Positions 25,521 through 32,597 of a DNA stretch of 37,750 bases are shown here, one piece after another; the stretch's first letter is position 1; each line of letters begins with the position of its first letter. The notes beneath the pieces were generated by a model, which was not told the DNA's origin, ran no database searches, and saw nothing but the letters and a program-made list of their open reading frames with translations. The position numbers and the translations under genes were made by a program. The DNA is from CAZIOH01 sp964540815. GTDB taxonomy: Bacteria; Myxococcota_A; Polyangia; Fen-1088. The stretch lies in NCBI GenBank assembly GCA_964540815.1, contig CAZIOH010000065.1:1-37750 (forward strand), read 5' to 3'.

Positions 25521-26723
25521 TCATCCGACGAGGGGCCATCGCCGCACCTTCTCTCGGAGGTTCTCCACCAGCCGCGCCAGCCCGGCCGGCTCCTTGATGA
25601 GGAAGACGATGATCAGGGCGCCAAAGATCACCTTCTGAAGGTTCTCGATGTGCCCGGCGTCGATGATCCCGGAGAAATACGCGGTGGCGAGGTTATCCAT
25701 CAGGATGGGCAAGAGCACGATGAAGGCGGAGCCGAGGAAGGCGCCGGAGATGCTCCCCAGCCCACCCACGATGATGATGAACAGGATCTGGAACGAGCGC
25801 CCGAGATCGAACCCGTGGGGCTCGACGGTCCCGAGGTACGCGAAGGCCCACAGGGCCCCCGCGACCCCGCAATAGAAGGAGCTCGTCGCGAAGGCCAGGA
25901 GCTTGGTCTCTAGGATCGGGATCCCGATGACGGCGGCGGCGGTGTCCATGTCCCGCACCGCCATCCAGCTGCGGCCGAGCTCGCCGCGCACAAGGTTGCG
26001 GGCGAGGACCGTGAGGCCGAGCACCACCCCGAGCGACAGGAGGTACCGCCCGCGCGGCGAGCTGAAGTCGTGTCCGAGCACGACGAGCGGTGGCGCCGTG
26101 ATGACGCCCGAGGCGTTGAAGTTGGAGAACCAGCCGAACTTGGTCAGGGCCCACTCGACGAAGAACTGGGCGGCCAGCGTCGAGACGATCAGGTAGAAGC
26201 CCTTGATCCGCAGGCTCGGCAGGCCGAAGAGGACCCCGACCGCCGCCGCCGTCAGCCCCCCGAGCAGGAAGCTGACCAAGAGCGGCATGTGGGGAACCCG
26301 CAGGAGGAAGTTGTAGGAGGCGAAGGCGCCCACCGCCATGAAGGCGGCCGAGCCGAGCGACAGCTGGCCGGCGTAGCCGGTCAGGATGTTCAGCCCCACG
26401 GCGCCGAGCGACAGCACCAGGAAGGGGATCAGGATCGCGCTGAACCAGTAGTCGTTGCCGAGGGCCGGGACCACCCCGAAGGCGAGGAGCAGGAACCCGA
26501 GCCGGAGCCCGAGACCGACACCCGGGCCGAACCCGCGCCGCGTTCCGGTCGCCGGGGCGCGGCCGGAAGGGCGGAGGCCGCGGTGGGCCAGGGCCGAGCT
26601 CGGTCGGCCGGGGCGGTCGGGCCTGGCCGCCGCCGCCGGCGGCAGAGCCTCGGTGGGCCGGCGTCCACCGGCCGCGAGCTCATGCACCGTGGCGCTCATG
26701 CCCGCTCTCATGCCCGCTCTCAT
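25521..26723 (-). CDS. livM: Liv-type ABC transporter permease (LivM-like)
   Basis: A 400-residue inner-membrane permease with about nine to ten hydrophobic segments. LivM-type blocks include GLNILTGYAGQLSLGSAAFMAVGA, split at GYAGQLSLG, and RDMDTAAAVIGIPILETKLLAFATSS and IVGGLGSISGAFLGS. The first ~65 residues are an Ala/Arg/Pro-rich extension before the first membrane segment. Three in-frame ATGs lie in a 12-bp tandem repeat; ATG 26723 is chosen because it overlaps the livH stop in ATGA and has GGAG 5 nt upstream. Confidence 0.9.
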   Translation of the reverse strand: MRAGMRAGMSATVHELAAGGRRPTEALPPAAAARPDRPGRPSSALAHRGLRPSGRAPATGTRRGFGPGVGLGLRLGFLLLAFGVVPALGNDYWFSAILIPFLVLSLGAVGLNILTGYAGQLSLGSAAFMAVGAFASYNFLLRVPHMPLLVSFLLGGLTAAAVGVLFGLPSLRIKGFYLIVSTLAAQFFVEWALTKFGWFSNFNASGVITAPPLVVLGHDFSSPRGRYLLSLGVVLGLTVLARNLVRGELGRSWMAVRDMDTAAAVIGIPILETKLLAFATSSFYCGVAGALWAFAYLGTVEPHGFDLGRSFQILFIIIVGGLGSISGAFLGSAFIVLLPILMDNLATAYFSGIIDAGHIENLQKVIFGALIIVFLIKEPAGLARLVENLREKVRRWPLVG

Positions 26724-26731
26724 GCCCGCTC
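26696..26731 (-). repeat. 12-bp tandem repeat (TCATGCCCGCTC)x3 at the livH-livM junction
   Basis: Three perfect copies span the end of livH and the start of livM. Each copy contains ATGA on the minus strand, so each could end livH and start livM in the same arrangement. Copy-number change would keep the coupling and only vary the LivM N-terminus (MRAG repeats). Confidence 0.9.
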
Positions 26732-27631
26732 CACCTGGGGCTCGCCGAAGAGCCCGGTCGGTCGGACCAGCAGGAAGAGCAGGGCCAGCACGTAGGGGAA
26801 CCAGTTCTCGATCCCCCCATCGAAGCGCGGGCCGATGTAGACCTCGGCCAGCTTCTCGGTCGCGCCGACCAGCAGGCCGCCCACGATGGTGCCGGCGATC
26901 GACGAGAAGCCGCCGATGATGAGGACCGGAAGGGCCTTGAGGACGATCAGCGACAGCGAGAATTGAACGCCCACCCGTGCACCCCAGAGCAGCCCCGCCA
27001 CCAGGGCCACCAGCCCGGCCGCCGCCCACACCATCCCCCACACGCGCCGCAGGTCGATGCCCACCGCCAGGGCGGCGAGCTGATCGTCGGCCACCGCCCG
27101 CAGCGCGAGGCCGAACCGGGTCTTGTTGAAGAGCAGGCCGAGGACCAGCACCAGCGCCCCGGCCGTTCCGGCCGCGAAGAGATCGAACTGGCTGACCATG
27201 ATCCCGTGAAGCTCGAAGGGCCGGTCCTCGATGCCGAGCTCGAGCCCGTGCACCTGCGAGCCCCAGAGGGTCTGGGCCAGCCCCTCGATGACGAAGCTGA
27301 GCCCGAGCGTGGCCATGAAGAGCACGATGGGTGGGCGGTTGACCAGGGGCCGCAGCACCACCCGCTCGATGAGCCCGGCCAGCAGCAACATGGCGCCGAG
27401 GGTGATCCCGAGGGCCAGCACGAAGGGGACCCCGCGCTCGAGGATGCTGACGAAGGTGAGCGCCGCGAAGAGCACCATGGATCCCTGGGCGAAGTTGAAG
27501 ACCCCGGACGCCTTGTAGATGAGCACGAACCCGATGGCGACCATGGAGTACATGACCCCGGCGAGGAGCCCGCCCACCAGGACCTCCCAGAAGAAAGATG
27601 AATTGGCGAACCACGAAGTCAGGGACGACAC
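26720..27631 (-). CDS. livH: Liv-type ABC transporter permease (LivH-like)
   Basis: A 303-residue permease with about eight membrane segments. Family hallmarks are VGGLLAGVMYSMVAIGFVLIYKASGVFNFAQGSMV, seen as GFVLIYKASGVFNFAQG, plus RPLVNRPPIVLFMATLG and FGLALRAVADDQLAALAVGI. The start is GTG 27631 with GAGG 9 nt upstream. Its stop overlaps the livM start. With LivM it forms the heterodimeric membrane channel of the importer. Confidence 0.92.
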   Translation of the reverse strand: MSSLTSWFANSSFFWEVLVGGLLAGVMYSMVAIGFVLIYKASGVFNFAQGSMVLFAALTFVSILERGVPFVLALGITLGAMLLLAGLIERVVLRPLVNRPPIVLFMATLGLSFVIEGLAQTLWGSQVHGLELGIEDRPFELHGIMVSQFDLFAAGTAGALVLVLGLLFNKTRFGLALRAVADDQLAALAVGIDLRRVWGMVWAAAGLVALVAGLLWGARVGVQFSLSLIVLKALPVLIIGGFSSIAGTIVGGLLVGATEKLAEVYIGPRFDGGIENWFPYVLALLFLLVRPTGLFGEPQVERA

Positions 27632-27751
27632 GATGACGGTCCTCGAATCTCTTGGGTTGGGTGTGGGGAGGGAGGCGCGGTGGAGGTGGGCTGCGTGCGC
27701 GACGAAGCTCGACGGGGCTGGGGCGGCCCGCGGCGCGGGTCGGGACGGCTC

Positions 27752-28573
27752 TCAGGCCTCGGCGTGGACCACGCCGAGGTAGGCGTCGATGACGTCCTGA
27801 TTGGCGCGGACCGCGTCGGGGGGGCCATCACCGATCTTGCGGCCGTAGTCGAGGACCACCACGTGGTCGGAGAGATCCATGACCACCCCCATGTCATGTT
27901 CGATCAGCACGACCGTGGTCCCGAGGGTGTGGTTGGCGTCGAGAATGAATCGGCACATCTCCTCCTTCTCATCGAAGGTCATCCCCGCCATCGGCTCGTC
28001 GAGGAGCAAGAGCTTCGGCTCGGCGGCGAGGGCCCGCCCCAGCTCCACGCGCTTCTGGAGGCCATAGGGCAGTCGACCGACCGGGGTGTTGCGGTGGGCC
28101 TGGATGCGAAGGAATTCGAGGATCGACTCGGCGTGGGCGCGGACCTCGTGGTCCTCGCGCCGGGCCTTGGGCAGGCGCAGCGCCTGCGACAGGAAGCCAG
28201 CCCGCCGCGAAAGGTTCCGGCCGGTCATGACGTTCTCGAGCACGGTCATGCCGCGAAAGAGCGCGATGTTCTGGAAGGTGCGGGCGATCCCGCGGCGGGC
28301 CGAGTGGTGGGGCTGCATCTGATGGCGACGCTCGCCGTCGAACACCACCGTCCCGCGCTGGGGGTGGTAGACGCCGTTGATGACGTTGAGCATCGAGCTC
28401 TTCCCCGCGCCGTTCGGGCCGATGATCGCGCAGATCTCCCCCCGCGCGACCTCGAAGCTGATGTCGTTGATGGCCTTCACCCCGGCGAACGACAGGTCGA
28501 TGTGCTCGAGCCGCAGGAGCGGGCCGGGGAGGCCAGCGAGGCCAGGCGAGGGTATGGAGACGAGGGTGGTCAC
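27752..28573 (-). CDS. livG: Liv-type ABC transporter ATP-binding protein (LivG-like)
   Basis: A 273-residue ATPase. Walker A is GPNGAGKSS, the LivG-specific region reads RRGIARTFQNIALFRGMTVLENV, the signature is the variant LPYGLQKRVELGRAL, and Walker B is KLLLLDEPMAGMT with IEHDMGVVMDLSDHV downstream. GTG 28573 lies 9 nt after the stop of the ligase-like gene. A 120-bp spacer without recognisable signals separates it from livH. With LivF it energises the transporter. Confidence 0.92.
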   Translation of the reverse strand: MTTLVSIPSPGLAGLPGPLLRLEHIDLSFAGVKAINDISFEVARGEICAIIGPNGAGKSSMLNVINGVYHPQRGTVVFDGERRHQMQPHHSARRGIARTFQNIALFRGMTVLENVMTGRNLSRRAGFLSQALRLPKARREDHEVRAHAESILEFLRIQAHRNTPVGRLPYGLQKRVELGRALAAEPKLLLLDEPMAGMTFDEKEEMCRFILDANHTLGTTVVLIEHDMGVVMDLSDHVVVLDYGRKIGDGPPDAVRANQDVIDAYLGVVHAEA

Positions 28574-28582
28574 GTGGGAGGC

Positions 28583-29962
28583 TCAGGAGGGCAGGTGCAG
28601 GGTGGCGAGGCCGATGGCCGCGAGGAAGTCGCTGTCCTCGGCGCCGATCGGCTCGCCGACGGCCACGGCCACGCGCGCGCGCGCGAGCCCGAGCGCGCGC
28701 GACAGCGGACGGGCAACCAGCGCCGAGGCCAGGTGGTCGAGCTGCCGACCGACGAGCCCGGCGCGCGCCGCGGAGGTGGGTGGTGCATCCCGGCGGGCGC
28801 GCCGCCCGAGGGCCGCCGCGATGAGCTTGCGTCGCCAGCTCCCGGGTGGGGGCAGACGCGCCTCGGTGTCGCGTCGGAGCCGCGTGTACCAGGCGGTCGA
28901 GGCCAGCAGGTAGGTCGGCGCGACCTCACGGCGATCCTCCTCGGCCGAGCCATCGGCCTCCGGGCAGCTCAGGCAGAAGCCCGAGAGCAGCCAGTGCGCA
29001 AGCACCGCGGCTCCGGATCTCGTGCAGAGGGGGTCGAGGAGCAACGCTTCGTCTTCAGGTCCGGCGACCGCGGGCCCGCCGACGCCCGCCACCCCGGCGG
29101 TGGGGCCCGCGGGCAAGACGGCCGGCGAGGCCGCCGCCAGCAGGAGCTGTCGGTGGGTGAGCCATGCGCACGGCCCTCCGTGGGGCTCCAAGGCGTCGAC
29201 GGACTCGAGGTCGCGGCCGCCGGTGGCGGGGTCCCAGACGCCGAGGGCTCGAAGCTCGGAATGGCAAGCGAGGATGTGGGGGAGATGGCCCGGCGCGATC
29301 GGCTCGCGGACATCCACGGCGCGACCCGCCGAATCCCGCCCGGCCGCCGAGCGCAGGGCCTCGTAGGCGTGGAGCGGGAGGTCGGAGTGCCCCGCGCCAC
29401 GGTCGCCACGGCCGCGGCGATCGTCGAGGACCATGGCCGCCAGAGGGACCGTGCCGAGCTGGAGACGATCGAGCAGCAGTCGATCGATCTGCCGCTCGTC
29501 ACTGGCGAAGGCATACGCGTGGCGCGCCTCGCTGGCCCGCGCCACGGCCCCGACCGCCGCGGGCTCGAAGGCGTCGCCGACTGGCAAGACCGCGCCGCCG
29601 CGCGCCTGCGCGGCGAGCGCCAGCGCGAGCTGTCGAGGAGAGGTCTGGCCGAGGAGAATCAGCACGTCGCCGGGGCCGAATCCGAGGCCGCCGAGGCCGT
29701 GCGCGAGGCACGCCACCTCGTGCGCGAGATCGCCCCACGACCAGGTGGCCCAGGCGCCGCGCGTCTTGTGCCGGAGCGCGGGCGCGGCGCATCGGGTGCT
29801 GGCGTGCCAGCCGAGGAGCGCCGGCAATGAGTCCGCCCCGTCCCCGACGGCGCGGACGATGACGTCCGGGCGCCCAGGGAGCCGGTGCTGACGCTCAGCC
29901 GCGTGCGGCGGCAGCGGCGGCGGCCGGTCGAGTTGCATTTGCGGCTCGGCGGTGGTGGTCAT
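28583..29962 (-). CDS. Degenerate AMP-dependent synthetase-like protein
   Basis: A 459-residue protein whose N-terminal half follows the acyl-CoA synthetase/AMP-binding pattern: LLGWHASTRCAAPALRHKTRGAWATWSWGDLAHEVACLAHGLGGLGFGPGDVLILLGQTS, visible as WATWSWGDLAHEVA and GLGFGPGDVLILLG, then LALALAAQARGGAVLPV. The rest keeps scattered similarity (a helical region, then LGLARARVAVAVGEPI) but lacks the TSGTTGxPKG phosphate loop and ends before the adenylate- and Lys-containing C-terminal domain. It is therefore probably catalytically dead. Similar-position ligase-like genes occur in some Liv operons. The frame is intact with no stops over 1.4 kb and has tight spacing to livG (9 nt), so a non-catalytic role is possible. 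Confidence 0.7.
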   Translation of the reverse strand: MTTTAEPQMQLDRPPPLPPHAAERQHRLPGRPDVIVRAVGDGADSLPALLGWHASTRCAAPALRHKTRGAWATWSWGDLAHEVACLAHGLGGLGFGPGDVLILLGQTSPRQLALALAAQARGGAVLPVGDAFEPAAVGAVARASEARHAYAFASDERQIDRLLLDRLQLGTVPLAAMVLDDRRGRGDRGAGHSDLPLHAYEALRSAAGRDSAGRAVDVREPIAPGHLPHILACHSELRALGVWDPATGGRDLESVDALEPHGGPCAWLTHRQLLLAAASPAVLPAGPTAGVAGVGGPAVAGPEDEALLLDPLCTRSGAAVLAHWLLSGFCLSCPEADGSAEEDRREVAPTYLLASTAWYTRLRRDTEARLPPPGSWRRKLIAAALGRRARRDAPPTSAARAGLVGRQLDHLASALVARPLSRALGLARARVAVAVGEPIGAEDSDFLAAIGLATLHLPS

Positions 29963-29999
29963 GTTTGCTGGCTCGCTCGCTCTCTGGTTTGCTGGCTCG

Positions 30000-31118
30000 T
30001 CAGGCCGCCTGCCGGGCGGACTGCTTGGCTTCGAGCTCTCGCACCAGCGGCAGCACCCGCTTGCCGAAGTACTCCACCTCCTCGAGGTAGTGCAGGAAGC
30101 CGCCCAGGATCAGGTTCACCCCCACCGCGCGGTAGGCCACGATGCGCTCGGCGATCTGCTCGGGGGTTCCCACGAGGCCGGTCTTGAAGCCGTCGTTGTA
30201 CTGAACGAGATCCTCGAAGTTCGAGGCGGCCCACATCCCCTCGCGCTCGGGCGCGGCCTGCCCGGCCTGCTTGACCGCCTCGCCAAAACCGTGCACGGCT
30301 TCGGTGTCGGCGTGGGCGATGATGTCGCGCAGGACCTGCCGCGCCTCGGCCTCGCTGTCGCGGGCGATGATGAAGGCGTTGAGGCCGAACCGGACGGTCC
30401 GACCGAGCTTGGCGGCCGCCGTGCGGATCTCCTCGACCTGCGCCCGAACGCCCTCGAGCGAGTTTCCGTTCATGAAGTACCAGTCCGACACGCGCGCCGC
30501 CATGGCCCGGGCGGCCTTCGAGTTGCCACCCTGGAAGATCTCCGGGTGCGGGGACTGGACAGGCTTGGGCTTGAGGCTGAAGTCGTGGATGCGATAGAAG
30601 TCGCCGGCCTGGTCGTAGTGGTCCTCGGTCCAGATCCCGCGCAGGGCACGGATGAACTCCTCCGAGCGGCGATAGCGCTCGTCGTGCTCGAGCCATGGCT
30701 CACCGAGGGCGGTGAATTCACCCTTGAACCAGCCGCTCACCACGTTGACGGCCACGCGCCCGTTCGACAGGTGGTCGGCGGTGGCGGTCAGCTTGGCCAG
30801 CACGCCCGGGTGCCACAGACCCGGGTGGACGGCCGCGATCACCTTGAGGCGCTGGGTGGCGAGCAGCAGGGCCAGGCTGAAGCTGGTCGACTCGTGCTGA
30901 AACTCGGCGCCATAGCTCGCCATGTAGCGCACCTGGCTCAGGGCGTATTCGAAGCCCGAGCTCTCCGCGAGGATCGCGAGCTGCCGGTTGTAGTCGTACT
31001 CCCAGCTGGTGCGCTGCGGGATCTTGCTGACCACCAGCCCCCCGCTGACGTTCGGTACCCAGTACGCGAACTTCACGGGTTGCGCGTGTGAATCTGTGGT
31101 GGTTCCCGGATGGCTCAT
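30000..31118 (-). CDS. sfnG: Dimethylsulfone monooxygenase SfnG
   Basis: An FMNH2-dependent, luciferase-like monooxygenase that converts dimethylsulfone to methanesulfinate. The 372-residue protein matches Pseudomonas SfnG closely: KFAYWVPNVSGGLVVSKI, YGAEFQHESTSFS, VAVNVVSGWFKGEF, LEHDERYRRSEEFIRALRG, PHPEIFQGGNSKAARAMAARVSDWYF and FEDLVQYNDGFKTGLVGTP. ATG 31118 has AAGGAG 6 nt upstream; the 28 codons before it are an Asp-rich simple repeat and not conserved. A sigma-54 promoter lies about 85 bp upstream. It heads the run sfnG-ligase-like-livG-H-M-K-F-porin-ssuE. Confidence 0.96.
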   Translation of the reverse strand: MSHPGTTTDSHAQPVKFAYWVPNVSGGLVVSKIPQRTSWEYDYNRQLAILAESSGFEYALSQVRYMASYGAEFQHESTSFSLALLLATQRLKVIAAVHPGLWHPGVLAKLTATADHLSNGRVAVNVVSGWFKGEFTALGEPWLEHDERYRRSEEFIRALRGIWTEDHYDQAGDFYRIHDFSLKPKPVQSPHPEIFQGGNSKAARAMAARVSDWYFMNGNSLEGVRAQVEEIRTAAAKLGRTVRFGLNAFIIARDSEAEARQVLRDIIAHADTEAVHGFGEAVKQAGQAAPEREGMWAASNFEDLVQYNDGFKTGLVGTPEQIAERIVAYRAVGVNLILGGFLHYLEEVEYFGKRVLPLVRELEAKQSARQAA

Positions 31119-31133
31119 CGATCGCTCCTTGTT

Positions 31134-31170
31134 GTCGTCGTCGTCGTCGGGGTCGTGGTCGGGGTCGTGG
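31134..31170. repeat. GTC triplet and 12-bp repeat in the sfnG leader
   Basis: Five GTC triplets (31134-31148) are followed by GGGGTCGTGGTC and a partial second copy. The tract lies between the predicted sigma-54 start and the sfnG ribosome site, so its length would set the 5' leader length. Confidence 0.75.
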
Positions 31171-31201
31171 CGAGCTGGGGGTCGCGACCCTCCCGGCGGC
31201 A

Positions 31202-31218
31202 ATGCAGCGGGTGTGCCA
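31202..31218 (-). promoter_or_regulatory. Sigma-54 promoter for sfnG
   Basis: On the minus strand TGGCACA-CCCG-CTGCAT matches the consensus TGGCACG-N4-TTGCA with two mismatches. The invariant GG (31217-31216) and GC (31205-31204) are correctly separated by 10 nt. Transcription would start near 31193, about 75 nt before the sfnG ATG. Confidence 0.7.
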
Positions 31219-31301
31219 GATGGCCGGCCTCGGCCCGCCGTGGGTTTCCCGGAGACGACCTGCGACGGTGTGGGACAGGAAACAGCCTCCTGCTGCCGGG
31301 G

Positions 31302-31317
31302 TGTTGCTCCGGCAACA
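31302..31317. promoter_or_regulatory. Candidate SfnR-type activator site upstream of sfnG
   Basis: TGTTGC-TCCG-GCAACA is a perfect 6-bp-arm inverted repeat lying about 84 bp before the sigma-54 -24 box, a normal distance for an enhancer-binding protein. It shares the pattern TGYTGC-N4-GCARCA with the sites between the msuC-like gene and ssuD. Confidence 0.55.
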
Positions 31318-31361
31318 GCCGCCGGCCGTCGGGCGGCGGGCTCACCTCGCCCGGTCCCGTC

Positions 31362-32582
31362 TCACGCGAAGTCGAGCTGATGACCGAGCTTGGCTTGCTT
31401 GGTCCGCAGATACGTCGCGTTCTCGGCGGTGGGCACCGTCACCAGCGGCACGCGACCCACGATCCGCAGGCGATAGCCCTCGAGCTCGACGAACTTGGCG
31501 GGGTTATTGCTCATCAGCCGCAACGTTGTCACCCCGAGATCGCTCAGGATCTGGGCGCCGACGTCGTAGCTGCGCGCATCCACCGGCAGGCCGAGCTCGA
31601 GGTTGGCCTCCACCGTATCGCGCCCGAGGTCCTGCAACCGATAAGCGTGCAGCTTGCGCGCGAGGCCGATGCCGCGTCCTTCGTGTCCGCGCAGGTAGAC
31701 CACCACCCCGCGTCCCTCGGCGGCGATGAGGCGCATGGCGGTGTCGAGCTGCGCGCCGCAGTCGCAGCGGACCGAGCCGAACACGTCGCCGGTCAGGCAC
31801 TCCGAGTGAACCCGCACCAGCACGTCCGGGGTCTCGCGCACGTCCCCCATCACGAGCGCGGTGTGCTCGGTCCCGTCGGCCGCGCGGTAGACCCGGGCCG
31901 ACCAGATCCCGTGCCGGGTGGGCAAGCGGGCCTCGGCCACCGCGTGGACGATGCTCTCGGTGCGCCGACGGTAGGCGATCAGGCTGGCCACGCTGATGAT
32001 CCGCAGGCCATGGCGGCGCGCGAAGGCGACGAGCTCCGGTGGACGCGCCATGGTCCCGTCGTCGTTGACGACCTCGCAGAGCACGCCGCACGGCGCGAGG
32101 CCCGCCAGGCGCGCGAGATCCACGGCCGCCTCGGTGTGGCCGCGCCGCTCGAGCACGCCGCCAGGCCGCGCGCGCAGCGGGAAGATGTGTCCCGGCCGCA
32201 CGAAGTCACCCGCCGAGGAGCCGGGGTCGGCGAGCGCGCGCAGGGTGGCGGCGCGATCGGCCGCCGAGATCCCCGTGGTGGTGCCCACCCGGTAGTCGAC
32301 CGTCACCGTGAAGGCCGTCCGCTGCGATTCGTGGTTCTCGGCGACCATCAGGGGCAGCTGGAGCGCGTCGGCCCGGGTGGGATCGAGGCTCACGCACACC
32401 ACGCCACTCGTGTGGCGGATGAGGAAGGCCAGGTTCTCGGGCGTGGCCTTCTCGGCCGCCAGGATCAGGTCGCCCTCGTTCTCGCGGCTGGCGTCGTCCA
32501 CCACCACCACCATCTCCCCGCGCGCGATCGCGGCCAGGGCATCCGGGATGGAATCTTCATTCTCGAGCTGGCCAAGGGGCAT
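31362..32582 (-). CDS. ribBA: Bifunctional riboflavin biosynthesis protein RibBA
   Basis: A 406-residue fusion of 3,4-dihydroxy-2-butanone-4-phosphate synthase (about 1-205) and GTP cyclohydrolase II (about 206-400), the two entry reactions of riboflavin synthesis. The first half has RENEGD, HTSGVVCVSL, TTTGISAADRA and GHTEAAVDLARLAG. The second has HSECLTGDVFGSVRCDCG with the zinc cysteines, LRGHEGRGIGL and MSNNPAK. Both halves look active. It lies 15 nt after the msuC-like gene and 243 bp before sfnG, all on one strand, so it probably boosts flavin supply for the FMNH2-dependent monooxygenases when the pathway is on. Confidence 0.95.
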   Translation of the reverse strand: MPLGQLENEDSIPDALAAIARGEMVVVVDDASRENEGDLILAAEKATPENLAFLIRHTSGVVCVSLDPTRADALQLPLMVAENHESQRTAFTVTVDYRVGTTTGISAADRAATLRALADPGSSAGDFVRPGHIFPLRARPGGVLERRGHTEAAVDLARLAGLAPCGVLCEVVNDDGTMARPPELVAFARRHGLRIISVASLIAYRRRTESIVHAVAEARLPTRHGIWSARVYRAADGTEHTALVMGDVRETPDVLVRVHSECLTGDVFGSVRCDCGAQLDTAMRLIAAEGRGVVVYLRGHEGRGIGLARKLHAYRLQDLGRDTVEANLELGLPVDARSYDVGAQILSDLGVTTLRLMSNNPAKFVELEGYRLRIVGRVPLVTVPTAENATYLRTKQAKLGHQLDFA

Positions 32583-32597
32583 GTGGGATCGCTTTCG

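Noticed and set aside
23102..28573. Ordinary leucine/isoleucine/valine uptake system
   Set aside because: Not excluded, but the genes lie inside an organosulfur gene run and the binding protein is longer than the classical form, so I annotate family only and leave the substrate open.
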